Source: Haliclona indistincta
Taxonomy: Eukaryota > Porifera > Demospongiae > Haplosclerida > Chalinidae
Direction of reading: 5' to 3'
Assembly (NCBI GenBank): GCA_964017065.1
Contig: OZ024787.1
Location: 4,120,503 to 4,184,502, forward strand
DNA: 64,000 nucleotides
Made by a program: the position numbers and the translations under genes. The notes beneath the pieces were generated by a model. That model had not been told where the DNA came from. It saw only the letters and a program-made list of their open reading frames with translations, and made no database searches. This document shows, in pieces, positions 33,025 through 44,253 of this stretch. Within the stretch, counting starts at the first letter, position 1; the number at the start of each line of letters is the position of its first letter.

Positions 33025-33978
33025 TAAGGTAGAGTCACCTAATTCCGGTCACTCTTCCGGTGGTTGGACTTTCATTCAGTGTAGCATTAACATCAAGCAG
33101 AAGCGAGCGCCATAAGCCACGCTTGACAGCACTACCAAGTATGCTCTATCTGCAGGCTAAAAGTTTGCGTAAAATCTCAACTCAAATAAAAGTTAATAAA
33201 AAAAATAAAAACATTGTTGTTGTTTAACGTAAAATTAAATCCATGCCCTAATTCCGGTCACCGTGTAATAATGGCGGAAGAAAGACGAAGAGTTGACTCG
33301 CAACGTTCATTAATGCTATTTCTATGCATTTACTAACTCATAAGGACTTTTGGACCAGGAAAGCCTTCACGGAATGGCGATGGTCGCTTAGCATCTTGTA
33401 ACTTGCTAACGATATCAGCACGCATCTATTTCACGTGTGAACCCATACCCCAGCTCTTGTAGAACTTGCAAGTCAGGACGCTTTCCTTCTCTTCTGCGTA
33501 AGAAAGCATTGTCGGACTCCCAGCTCCAATCTTTTTTGCTTTTCCTATTGTTAATTTTCACCCACGCATTCGATCGCCTCCACCATAGCTCCACCCATCT
33601 ACTTTTAGACTGCTGTTAAGTCGCTACAACTGGAGCTATCAGAATGCCGCGCATACATTTAACTCTAGCTTAGTTAGCCTTTAGTTTTTGGTCAAGTTAG
33701 TGAGGCAAGAGTATATAGTTTTAGAACACGGAAGTAAAACCGAAAGCTTTGAAGATAATTGCTACAGCGCAAATGCTCACCGCTCAAGGAATCAGTGCTC
33801 TCCCTGCAAAAAGAAAGTAAGCTCTAGCTTTAATATTTGTTGATTGTGTAGCCAACTATTGAAACTACACGCACGATAAGTGACTGCTGCTAAAAACGTT
33901 CTTTCAGAAAGCGTCGTGACGTTGTTTTCAAAGTGACCGGAATTAGGGCGTGACCGGAATTAGGTGACTCTACCTTAG
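33025..33978. mobile_element. Pogo/Tc1-like element (TA-flanked) between the paralogues
   Basis: The perfect terminal repeats TAAGGTAGAGTCACCTAATT..CCGGTCAC and its reverse complement are flanked by TA. A degenerate minus-strand frame near 33,330-33,400 reads RPSPFREGFPGPK, reminiscent of the CENP-B/pogo HTH-to-DDE linker (PFKDGxPGxKW). No intact transposase. Confidence 0.7.
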
Positions 33979-34441
33979 CTTCGCCGCCGGCCGGACGGAC
34001 AGAATCATCAGCCTGACTGGCCATCAGTCAACTTCAATAGAAACCTACATTACACAGCATTATTATGTTACTGCGGCTATACTTTACTTGATCGACTCAC
34101 CTAAAGCCGCATAGAAATTAATGATAGATCCAGTACGTGAATCGCCGCTAACTTGCGCTTTCCATAGACAAGTAATCGCCGCTAACTCAGTTGCGTCTAG
34201 CGTCCGCCTTGCCAAAATGGGATTGTCTTTGTTCTTGCCAAAATATCCTTTGTATGAGGAGTGGGAGGGGGCGGTCGACCGGCTACAATGACGAAAACAA
34301 GTGTCATGGCATGGCATAAACGTGCCTATGCGGTTTTCCCACGCACGCATGCACACGGCACGCCTTGCACAAATAATTAGTGCATCAAGAAAACTCCTCC
34401 GTGAACGCCGGGCTTCAACTTTGGTACGATAGATCACGACC

Positions 34442-35920
34442 ATGGACGTTCCGGACTCTACCACGGCAATCACTATTGGACATGAAACATTCGACCTCTT
34501 GACTATACCAGAAAGCAGCACCGATTTAGTAAAGAACATGGAAGACCAAGTGATGGGTGGTGTGATCATCGACAGTGTTGCAGACGATCTAGCCATGGTT
34601 GGTAAGTTCATACGGATTGCTTACAATGGAGTGGCTGGATATACCGACCTAGAGATAAAGATTCGTCGTATAGGAGTTAACGTGTCGAAACTTTCTGATT
34701 CGTCGGCAGTTACTGTGGGAATTTTCAAGCGAACAACGACACAAATTCTTGTAGATCTTCAATCAACCTACCAGTTTCTTCTCGATGGCATGGAAGACAT
34801 GGCCGCAATCAAACTGCAGTCAATAGCAACAGTGGCTCAGGAAATGGCTCAAGTGGCCGATAAACTTGCCAAAAAATTCGATGAAGAGTCTGACCGAGTC
34901 GAAGACGCTGTACATCAAACAACAACAAAGAAAGGGTCAGAGGAAACACGAAAAAAAAAGCTTCGAACTGAAGAAAGGCAAAGTGAGATTGAGCTGGGAA
35001 ATGCATCAAAGAGAAATGTTGTAGCAGAAGAAAGCATTGCATTTCATAGCAAACAATATGAAAAAGCCAGTGGTGAACAGGCAGTTCATGAAAACCACAG
35101 AGATAACTTCATTGTAGAGGCAATAAATTTTTTGGCAAAGCCTTTTCTTGGACGGAAATTATTTGGCGCAAGTCATGAGGCGGAAGCCAGAGATGCACGC
35201 AAAGCAAAGAAAATGCACCTAGCAGAAAAAATAAAACAGCAAGAACTTCGCAGCAAAGCATTAGATGATATTCTTGAAATAGCAAAGAAAATAGAAGGAT
35301 TAAAAGACGATAGTGTTCTTGCTGATGCTGCAGTCACCTCATTGCTCTCTGCCTTGAAAGATTTAAAAGCCTTGTCCAATGTCATGAGACAAGTGTCCCT
35401 TTTTTGGCAAAATTTGGAGCTAGAGTGCAAAAGATTAAGTTGCATTGATATGCAACAATCAGTCAAATTAGTACAGGACAGGCCAATTCAGGAAAGGGTT
35501 AAAGTATATAAATCACGTGGGTTTAAAATGAGTGGCCTTCAATACTATGCTCGTTGGGTTGCTCTGGACAATGTATGTAGAAAATATTTGGAAAGAATCA
35601 AGGAAACACAAAAAGAATTCTACAAATATCTAGAAGAAACTCCAACATTGGATGAGGCAAGAAAAAATGTTCAGGAGCTCGCTAAGATTTTCACCAAGGA
35701 GGTTAAAGAGAAACTGGAGGCTACTACAGAAAGAGCAGCTAGGCAGACCATTTCTTTACTTGGTGAGATACAAACATTTTATGCCATGCATTATTTTAAA
35801 GATAATTGTCCAGGCCAACAATGCATTGAGATTAATTTTATTCACGCTAAAACTAATAAAATGACAGCCAGCAATACAGCCACAGGTACTTCTGAAAACA
35901 TAGTTTTATGCTGGAGTTAG
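34442..35920 (+). CDS. Uncharacterised helical protein, short form (492 aa)
   Basis: A single-exon ORF from an ATG at 34,442. It begins almost directly at the block shared with the minus-strand neighbour (TIGHETFDLLTIP versus TIGNETFNILEIP). It thus lacks the about 220-residue N-terminal domain of the long form. Shared features include IKIRRIGVNVSKLSDSSA, a long charged coiled-coil, DNFIVEAINFL, and the C-terminal MSGLQYYARWVALDNVC. It has a unique 60-residue tail. No signal peptide or obvious membrane segment, so probably cytosolic. The two genes are divergent, which suggests an inverted duplication followed by loss or gain of the N-terminal domain. Function unknown. Confidence 0.75.
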   Translation: MDVPDSTTAITIGHETFDLLTIPESSTDLVKNMEDQVMGGVIIDSVADDLAMVGKFIRIAYNGVAGYTDLEIKIRRIGVNVSKLSDSSAVTVGIFKRTTTQILVDLQSTYQFLLDGMEDMAAIKLQSIATVAQEMAQVADKLAKKFDEESDRVEDAVHQTTTKKGSEETRKKKLRTEERQSEIELGNASKRNVVAEESIAFHSKQYEKASGEQAVHENHRDNFIVEAINFLAKPFLGRKLFGASHEAEARDARKAKKMHLAEKIKQQELRSKALDDILEIAKKIEGLKDDSVLADAAVTSLLSALKDLKALSNVMRQVSLFWQNLELECKRLSCIDMQQSVKLVQDRPIQERVKVYKSRGFKMSGLQYYARWVALDNVCRKYLERIKETQKEFYKYLEETPTLDEARKNVQELAKIFTKEVKEKLEATTERAARQTISLLGEIQTFYAMHYFKDNCPGQQCIEINFIHAKTNKMTASNTATGTSENIVLCWS

Positions 35921-35956
35921 GTACATGTATGTAGGTCTAGTAGTAGATATCATGCC

Positions 35957-36165
35957 TTAGACCATACCACGTGACTTTCGACCAATCAGATCGCTCAAAA
36001 AGTGTGCATTAAATAGCTTAATGCACACTTTTATTAATGCACCTCGTGGATTAAGTTCTTAATGCACACTTTTATTAACGCGCACTTTATTAATGCACAC
36101 TTTTAGGTAAACAAAGCGAACAAAATAGCAAGCACTCGGTCGGAAAGTCACCTGGTATGGTCTAA
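35957..36165. repeat. MITE with TTAGACCATACCA termini
   Basis: TTAGACCATACCACGTGACTTTC and GAAAGTCACCTGGTATGGTCTAA flank internal repeats of TTAATGCACACTTTTATTAA. Confidence 0.8.
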
Positions 36166-36169
36166 AACG

Positions 36170-36349
36170 TTTAGACCACACTAGGCAGTGCATTACGCGA
36201 TATAAAGCACTCGGGCGTCGTCAATAACGGTCTCGAACGCGTGATAATGCACTCGCCTTCGGCTCGTGCATTATCAACGCGTTCTCGACCGTTATTGACC
36301 CCACCCTCGTGCATTATATCGCGTAATGCACCGCCTAGTGTGGTCTAAA
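36170..36349. repeat. Palindromic MITE with TTTAGACCACACTAG termini
   Basis: Near-perfect palindrome: GTGCATTACGCGATATAAAGC pairs with its partner near 36,310. The centre is CACTCGCCTTCGGCTCGTG. It directly abuts the previous MITE and shares TTTAGACCA ends. Confidence 0.85.
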
Positions 36350-37434
36350 TATTACATGTTCCTGAGTATTCTACTCAAGACTTAATCATGTGTTGATTAA
36401 AGGCTCATAAGTTATAATCCAGCATTAGAGTGGCGAATTCTGTTTGGTTTCAGATACAGTGCTTCTCATCTAAAGAGTCCATTTTTTAATTTTCAATAAT
36501 TGGAAACATATTAACTCATAAAAACATTTTGCTTAACACTACAGTACTAAAACTTAATAGTTACGTTAATTCACCTTTCTTGAGTATGTTTGGTGCGTGT
36601 ACTTTGCGTCCAATCGATTTTCAATAATTTGAAGTATTAAAAATTGCGATTTTTGCCCCTTTTTGCTTCTGTTCGTAGCGACGAAAACATAAATTCTCGC
36701 GATGAACTTATTGGAAATTGAATTCAGCTTTTGGGGTGTATAAAGCGGCCAATCAAAATTCAACCAATGGAGGAATTGAAACGATGAAACCGCTGAAGTA
36801 GAATCATTTTTTGATTTTTAAAATCGATTGTCAAATTCAATTTTCAATTTTTGCTGCACCTGATATTCTTGACTACAGTCATCATTTTTGCTGCACCTGA
36901 TATTCTTGACTACAGTCATCTCGCTGTGTGATACGCGATCACTGACTGATCTGGCGATGGTATTGTGCTGTGGGCGGAACTAATAGAGGTGCGGTCTCGA
37001 CAAATGGCGGCAGCGAGGGCGGCAGCGTTGTGAAGGCTGCTAGCTCTCAGCTCAAAATCACTCTTGGACAAGCTAAAGTTTTGCTCATGAGGAAATCCGA
37101 CTGTACATTATTTTGAAAGATTCCTAATATTATGTTAGACAACATTGCCAGGGCCACGCATCTGCATAATAATATGTGACCTAGCTGTCCCGTCGACGTC
37201 ATGCCCGCGGGTTGCTCGAGTACACAACGTTCGCATGTTGGACCAGAGGTTGTCTAGCACCATTAAAATAACGGTGGTAATAAAGTAACTAAACACCTGG
37301 CCTGCTGAACTTTAAACGAGCCCCGCCCTCTCATGCACAATGTGTGTGGGTTAGTACAGTAGGTTATTCAAATGAAAAGGTTATCAAGTTGCATGCATAG
37401 TGAACAGTTCAGTTTGATGAGGTATGATGACTGA

Positions 37435-37632
37435 TCATGCACTTAGCCTTCTGTTTAAATCACCCTGCTTAAAAGCAAGATTGTCTCCATTTACGAGCCA
37501 ATGGAAAATAGAGTCAAACAATGGATATATTCGATGGAAAGCCCGGTCCCTCATTTCTTGTCGGTCTCCATGAAGTGGATCACTTCCAAAAGGTGTTGGA
37601 TCACTTAGTCTCCCTCCACTACTTTCATACAA
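37435..37632 (-). other. Open frame in the foldback loop
   Basis: Encodes a stretch with plausible protein character: YESSGGRLSDPTPFGSDPL, then RAFHRIYPLFDSIFHWL, ending at a stop at 37,435. No ATG start and no recognised family. It may be an exon fragment carried by the element. Confidence 0.3.
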
Positions 37633-37813
37633 TTGTACAGCTTGGTCTAGCTGTCAGTGGTAGGGTGTGATAGCTCTGGCTCTATTATCTTGTTGTCACT
37701 GTCTCACATGCGCTACAGAACCAACAGTCTTTATTGTACAGTATCGATCACAACAGAATCTGTTCATATCCCGGTTACGTATTATGTATAGTGCATGAAT
37801 TGCTATGGATACA

Positions 37814-38047
37814 TCAGCACTTATTGTCAGTGTTAATTATCGCTAAGCATTTTGAGGGGCTTCCTCCCTGGATAGACTGCTGATTTCCCAAAGATGCCAA
37901 ATCAAGTGATAAGAGCTTGTAATACAATGGGTGGGCCTTTAAATTATTAATAACAGCAGTAGAATAGGTGATACAACCAGAGTAGGTTAGTTTAGAGCAG
38001 TCGCCAGTGGTTAGTGAGTAGTTATGACAATGTGGTTCACCAAACAT
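37814..38047 (-). other. Open frame in the foldback loop
   Basis: 77 codons from an ATG at 38,026-38,047 or earlier, with regular Cys (CHNYSLTTGDCSKLTYSGC) and a closing NKC. It lies upstream, in the same orientation, of the frame at 37,435. Together they may be parts of one captured gene. No recognised family. Confidence 0.3.
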
Positions 38048-38663
38048 TAATTATAATTATAAACTAGATACCCTTATTTCGAGACACCACACCTAGCTAG
38101 CTTATATTAATTGATACTAGAGCTCGGCAATTATTCTTATCTGTGTCTTAATTCACTTCTTTTATTGCGAATTGCATCTTTCTAGTCTTGTTTGAACCGA
38201 CTTCTTCATGACCAAAACCTTGTCGAAGAGCTGAGAGCTAGCAGCCTTCCGCATAGCCTTCACAACGCTGCCGCCATTTTGTCGAGACCGCACCTCTATT
38301 AGTTCCGCCCACAGCACAATACCATCGCCAGATCAGTCAGTGATCGCGTATCACACAGCGAGATGACTGTAGTCAAGAATATCAGGTGCAGCAAAAATTG
38401 AAAATTGAATTTGACAATCGATTTTGAATTTTCAAAAATCAAAAAATGATTCTACTTCAGCGGTTTCATCGTTTCAATTCCTCCATTGGTTGAATTTTGA
38501 TTGGCCGCTTTATACACCCCAAAAGCTGAATTCAATTTCCAATAAGTTCATCGCGAGAATTTATGTTTTCGTCGCTACGAACAGAAGCAAAAAGGGGCAA
38601 AAATCGCAATTTTTAATACTTCAAATTATTGAAAATCGATTGGACGCAAAGTACACGCACCAT

Positions 38664-39600
38664 GTTTGTCAAGTATTTAGCTTATCTTTTATTTCAATCT
38701 GAAAATATCAGCAGCGAAATGGACGCCATTAAATTCATTAGTTTTAACCAAATAAAAATTGTAATCCTGCTAGTTAAGAAAAAACATAAGACGTGCAGTT
38801 GAGTATGTAGGTCAGCTATTATGTGGGTTAAAATGGAAGTCTAACTCTCACATATGCTACTGTTAGCTTGCAAAATCTCTCAGCAGTCAAAGTACGAAAC
38901 AGTTAACCAACTAACTCCATTAATTTTGTTAGTTAAGAAAAAGCGCTCCGCAGGCAAGTAGCCCTATGCCTTAGCTAATCACAGCTCTTCGCTCGTGGCT
39001 GTAACTTACACCGTCGGCGAATACGAGGTGCTGGTAGCAGCAGCACTCGCCCGCTCTGTTCGTCTTCGTCTTAGTTTATGACGTATCAATGACGTTTTCC
39101 AAGTTGATGACCGTACATTCCCGCATATTCTATCGGATATGCAGGTAAATTGACGTCATCAATCTGGCAACAGTCATTGGCACGTCATAACTAAGACAAA
39201 GACGAACAGAGCGGGCGAGTGCTGCTGCTACCAGCACCTCGTATTCGCCGACGGTGTAAGTTACAACCACGAGCGAAGAGCTGTGATTAGCTAAGGCATA
39301 AGGCTACTTGCCTGCGGAGCGCTTTTTCTTAACTAACAAAATTAATGGAGTTAGTTGGTTAACTGTTTCGTACTTTGACTGCTGAGAGATTTTGCAAGCT
39401 ACCAGTAGCATATGTGAGAGTTAGACTTCCATATTAACCCACATAATAGCTGACCTACATACTCAACTGCACGTCTTATGTTTTTTCTTAACTAGCAAGA
39501 TTGCAATTTTTATTTGGTTAAAACTAATGAATTTAGTGGCGTCCATTTCGCTGCTGATATTTTCAGACTGAAATAAAAGATAAGCTAAATACTTTACAAA
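38664..39600. mobile_element. Nested palindromic element (about 940 bp)
   Basis: TTTGTCAAGTATTTAGCTTATC on the left and its reverse complement GATAAGCTAAATACTTTACAAA on the right. The arms are complementary over most of their length (for example TTCGTCTTCGTCTTAGTTTATGACGT and AACTAAGACAAAGACGAACAGAG), leaving a loop of about 100 bp near 39,120. It interrupts the right arm of the larger foldback. Confidence 0.75.
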
Positions 39601-39854
39601 CATACTCAAGAAAGGTGAATTAATGTAAATATTAAGTTTTAGTACTGTAGTGTTAAGCAAAATGTTTTTATGAGTTAATATGTTTCCAATTATTGAAAAT
39701 TAAAAAATGGACTCTTTAGATGAGAAGCACTGTATATACTTCACAATGTGTTGCTAAGGAAATCACTTATAATAATATTCACAATTAATAGTTATAATTA
39801 GTCATGCAACAATAATTAGATTCACAAGCGTTAATTGCATTCTTGCCCAGCTAT

Positions 39855-40208
39855 TTGTCAGAATGGCTAAGACCACGTCAGTGGTTGCAAGCTATTCTAG
39901 ATTATATGAAGAAGGCGAAGTTGAGCACATCAACTGTGTATGGCCAGTTTCCTTAACTCAACAGCTAATTTGAAGCTTGGTTACAAAATTTTCATAACTT
40001 TTGGGCGGTCTCTCCACCCACTCCCAATGCCAATATAAGGCACCACGTGTACCATTTCCTTTGGCCTTTGATTAGCTCCTAATATGCCATTCCTATAAGC
40101 CACTTATTCGGGAGGGTGGGTGTGGATCGTTGATGTGCTCAACTTCGACTTCTTCATATAATCTAGAATAGCTTGCAACCACTGACGTGGTCTTAGCCAT
40201 TCTGACAA
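39855..40208. mobile_element. Inverted-repeat element related to the next element's ends
   Basis: TTGTCAGAATGGCTAAGACC and GGTCTTAGCCATTCTGACAA delimit about 350 bp with about 60-bp arms. Its interior (39,930-40,070) is the reverse complement of 44,080-44,225, the right terminal region of the DIRS-like element. Confidence 0.7.
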
Positions 40209-41621
40209 TTATATTTCAGAAGGCTCAGTATCACACATCAACTGTGTTGTTTGTAGCCATATCCTTCGAGCTATTCTGGTTAGTCTCCATTATGACCTGT
40301 TTGTTCTAACTACGTATAATATTCTTCCCTTACGTAATCCCCATCACAAGCTGCGATAATGAACAGCTTTGGTTAGCAACTATAGCGTAGCCCAAGAAGA
40401 AAAATCTCTTGGTGTATTTCATCTAATGCATCAATTGTTATCTGTCATTAATTTTTCCATGTTAATTACTTGCTTATATAATTGGCTACCAACAGGTGCC
40501 TCACGAGTTGCTGCAGTGTTAGCCATGTCCAGTTGTTGTGATTACTATCATAGTTAGCAATACCTAGGTGGTAGTATAATTACATCGGTAATGTGGTGCT
40601 TTGCTCCTCAGCCTGTGCATCTTATGGCTATCATAGGACTCAATAGCATGCAGCCGTGTAATGTGTAATGTTTGTTCTTCGGTGCTTAAACAGGAAGGTC
40701 CCTTTTCTACTAGCATCTACGCTAGCCTGCCCCCTCCCAGTCTCATCTGATTGCATCAAAGTGATTGTTTCGCTATAATATCACAAGGGGCATGACCTTG
40801 GTCGGATCGGCATCAACAATAAGGTGACCACGCATCAACTGGGATTCAGTGCATGGTGTTACGCATATGCGAGTAGTGCACGCTTGTGGCTGGTCTCCCA
40901 GGGTCATTGATCATTGTAGCCACCTTGCGGGTAACCAATCCTTATGGTTTTCGACTTCAGTGAGTGTTTGGTTCTCCCTTGTCAGGCATGGTCTGAGGGG
41001 CTACCCATTGCTGCCAGCTGGCTGCTGTGCCACCTGCACCCTCTCGGTTTGTCAGGTTACCTCATCGCAGTATCAGGTAATTACCTAGAATGTATGTGCA
41101 GACCTTGTGATTATAGTGGCAATGTTGCAACTGTAATATTATAGTCACACGATTCATGTGAAAACCACACTCCATAAAATGAGGCGGTAGTGTCAATGCA
41201 TTATCTGGTCCACACTGGTATACCACTTCATTCTTAATTGTTTGTTTTGGGCCAGCCACAAATCTTTAACGGCTGTTGATCACAGGGTCCAATTGTAGTG
41301 CTCGAGAGGTGGGCATTTCTGACCACAGCCTCCGCCGTGTACGTGTCATGTCCCACACCTGACTATAATATGAACTTCTCTGTGCTGTAGCAGTGTTGTG
41401 ACCATGCCTAGTTTGTCTTCACTGATAATATGTTTATGATTGGCTGTAGCCCAGCCCTCATGCATCTTTAATCGTGTCCACAATTTGCTATGTGTACTCT
41501 GTAGGTACAATACTAGTACAGTGTATAGATCTAAACCATAGGCGGTTTAAATACTAGTATTCTCCCTCATTCCCATCATTGTTACTTTATTGAGGGTCCG
41601 GAAAATCAGTGGACTAGCTAG

Positions 41622-42809
41622 CTACCGTGCCTCCCTATGTAGGGTTGAACGAGAAAACAAGATGGCGGCTACATACAATGTATTAGCGTTCAAACGCTGA
41701 TATTTGCCTGGCGATGAATTTTATACGTCCAAAGACACTTAGATCTGCTCTCTGGCGTTGCCCCATCTTACAGTAGCAAGGAGATTGCTCGAAATTGTTA
41801 CTAAAGTGACGAACCTGGAAACGGTGAAACTCGACTTTCGTCATCTTCGTTTTCTTCTTCTTCTTCTTCTTTCTTCAACTCGCCTAGCGCCTTTACGCGA
41901 GCAGTGACGAGACCAAAACACCCACGAACAGTCGAGAAATTCTCCTGGCAGGTGCCTTTTGAACTTTGTTTTTAGCGAAACGGCGATATACATTCCGCGA
42001 GTTCTCGATCGTGATCCATTGTCAGCTAAGTGTTAGACGCCATTAGTGTGATTGCGCAATACGCACATGACCAAGCAGTGGCTAGCGCACGTGACCGAGC
42101 ACTAGCTTGAGTATAGCCGCGCCGTATGGAACACCGAGAACACATATTTGTCTGGAGTCGTCGAAGAACTGTAAGCTCGTGTAAAATCAACATTCTGCGC
42201 TCGCCAGATCATTATAACCGCCGTATGGTCTACAAACAAGTGTGGGCGGGGCTCGAATGCATAGCCTGCATGCATGCGCTAAGCGTAGGCGACCTGATAT
42301 ACAGCATAACAATTCTTTTTAAAATTGTTAATAAAGAAAAGCCATCAATAACAGGAAAACTAAACCAATGGTGGAGACAATGACGGCTCAGTACATGCAT
42401 GATATTGAACTGCACATCACTGAATAAGAAAAAAGGACACAAACAAGAAAATAAAAAGATTTCTATCGAAATCAAAAGGATGTAGGGTTGTGAAATCTAC
42501 CACTGGTCCACAATGTAAACTAACAAGGAACAAGCATGGAATGGTAACACGATTGACTTGCTAACAGACCATAGATCCCTACATCAGTGGCTGCACATAA
42601 GAATGCACGTCAGGTGTCAATCAACAGCAACTAGCAGAACTAGCTATAGTCAGCCAAAGCAGCCACTGATGTAGGGATCTATGGTCTGTTAGCAAGTCAA
42701 TCGTGTTACCATTCCATGCTTGTTCCTTGTTAGTTTACATTGTGGACCAGTGGTAGATTTCACAACCCTACATCCTTTTGATTTCGATAGAAATCTTTTT
42801 ATTTTCTTT
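41622..42809 (-). mobile_element. Family 1 repeat, copy D
   Basis: Reverse-orientation copy: CCTCCCTATGTAGGGTTGAACG at the left (hairpin half lost) and the palindromic cassette at about 42,440-42,809 on the right, ending TTTTATTTTCTT. It lies inside the DIRS-like element just downstream of its gag stop. Confidence 0.75.
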
Positions 42810-42856
42810 ACCCACATGTATAATGTGTATTATTGTTTAACCCATGAGTGAAATCA

Positions 42857-44035
42857 TCATTCTTGCATAATAATAACAAATGGATATGATATTGGAGTCT
42901 TATACTGCTCCTGTGGATCACTTCTGGTCCTGCTTTGTGTTGCCCATTGGGCGGTCACGGTACCGACCTCTATACTGGCTGGGGCTCCGCCCCGCCGGTA
43001 CCTATAGCCTGACCCTCCACTATAGCCTCCCCTTGAGGAGGATCCTCGCTGCCAGTTGTAGGTGGACCTTTTCCCTCCCTCTTGGTTGGTCTTTGCTGGC
43101 AGTGTTGTCCTGAGAGCTCTCACTTGGTCCATGAACTTCTTTGATCTCTTTGCAAAACCATTTCCGAACAGATACGGTGGTGCTTCCCTGAAATGTTCAT
43201 CCTCCTTTGTTAGGGGAAGGAGTGCCTTATTCATTGAGGCGACGACCTTATCACGACGAAGGCGAGAAAGTCTTGCATTAGCATTTCCAATTAGCCCCAC
43301 TGTCGTTAACGTGGCATGTCTCACTTCCTCTGCATTCCATGAGTCACCTGTTTCTAGCAGTGCAGAGAGAGGGGCAAGACTGTCCGAAATGAAGGACTGC
43401 ACTTTTGCCAGGTCTTTGTCATTCGACTTGACCTCTGAGGAAATCTCTGACTTTATGAACGGGTCTAGGTTGGGGCACTTCGTGGCTGGGACCCTTGGTA
43501 GGGGGTAACGTGATCTGGAGCGCTTCAGTATCTCATTCGGCACGCTTCGCGTGCAGCAGTCTGTCAGAAAAGTGTGTGTCTCCTCCGAGACATCACAGAG
43601 CTCCGGGCCGGTCTCTGAACCGGGTGTATCCTCCTCATCCGAGGCGTCAAAACTAGGTCGAGACCTATAGTTAGGGCTCTCTTCTTCGGCCAGCTCCATC
43701 CGGCTGCCCCACGACCTTGGAAGGCCGTGCCTAGATCGGCTCCTCGGGGTGCGACTCCTTGCTCGAAGCCGCGAGTGTCGACAATGTGAATGCGACGCTC
43801 TTCTGTTGCGCGGGGTCCTAGACCACGTTCTGCTGTGTCTCGATCGTGATCTGCTGTGTCTCGATCGTGATCTGCTCTCCCTCGGTGTATGCTGTGAGCG
43901 TCTGGGGTTCTCTCTTCTGAGCTCATCGACCTCTTCGCGAAGACCATCCATTTTTCTAGTCATTTCTTGGAGCCCTGCTAGGATGATTTGAGTCGCGTCC
44001 TCTTCGGCATCGTTTCCGCGGTTATCGTCTCCCAT
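42857..44035 (-). CDS. DIRS/tyrosine-recombinase-retrotransposon gag-like protein (392 aa)
   Basis: A complete ORF from an ATG at 44,035. It has a short N-terminal coiled coil, an Arg-Ser-rich segment (residues about 45-115), and an acidic stretch. A conserved block (about 165-320) follows, with KCPNLDPFIKSEIS, LSRLRRDKVVASMNKALLPL and APYLFG, resembling ORF1 proteins of DIRS-type elements in cnidarians and sponges. It ends in a Gly/Arg/Tyr-rich tail (RGGYSGGSGYRYRRGG) likely to bind RNA. The frame is intact, but no partner RT/RNase H/recombinase ORF follows. Confidence 0.6.
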   Translation of the reverse strand: MGDDNRGNDAEEDATQIILAGLQEMTRKMDGLREEVDELRRENPRRSQHTPRESRSRSRHSRSRSRHSRTWSRTPRNRRASHSHCRHSRLRARSRTPRSRSRHGLPRSWGSRMELAEEESPNYRSRPSFDASDEEDTPGSETGPELCDVSEETHTFLTDCCTRSVPNEILKRSRSRYPLPRVPATKCPNLDPFIKSEISSEVKSNDKDLAKVQSFISDSLAPLSALLETGDSWNAEEVRHATLTTVGLIGNANARLSRLRRDKVVASMNKALLPLTKEDEHFREAPPYLFGNGFAKRSKKFMDQVRALRTTLPAKTNQEGGKRSTYNWQRGSSSRGGYSGGSGYRYRRGGAPASIEVGTVTAQWATQSRTRSDPQEQYKTPISYPFVIIMQE

Positions 44036-44253
44036 AGCTCACTCTCTAGATGTAACCACGTGTTTAGCTTGTAGAGCTAAGAAAAAGGCCAAAGGAAATG
44101 GTACACGTGGTGCCTTATACAGGCATTGGGAGTGGGTGGAGAGACCGCCCAAAAGTTATGAAAATTTTGTAACCAAGCTTCAAATTAGCTGTTGAGTTAA
44201 GGAAACTGGCCATACACAGTTGATGTGTGATACTGAGCCTTCTGAAATATAAA

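Larger units (their letters stand above)
36453..39735. mobile_element. Large foldback element with captured-looking ORFs
   Basis: The left arm, about 36,453-37,064, is the reverse complement of the right arm in two pieces (about 38,226-38,663 and 39,600-39,735). The gap in the right arm is an inserted palindrome. Matching landmarks include GTGCTTCTCATCTAAAGAGTCC at the outer end, GGACGCAAAGTACACGCACC, and GAGACCGCACCTCTATTAG near the loop. The 1.16-kb loop contains two minus-strand open frames. Confidence 0.7.
40209..44253 (-). mobile_element. Inverted-repeat element with DIRS-type gag, no RT seen
   Basis: The ends TTATATTTCAGAAGGCTCAG... and ...CTGAGCCTTCTGAAATATAA are about 40-bp inverted repeats containing CACACATCAACTGTG. 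A gag-like ORF lies near the right end. The rest (40,250-41,620) shows no reverse transcriptase or tyrosine recombinase, and family 1 copy D occupies 41,622-42,809. DIRS retrotransposons carry inverted terminal repeats and this type of gag, so this is best seen as a deleted, non-autonomous copy (inference). Confidence 0.55.
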
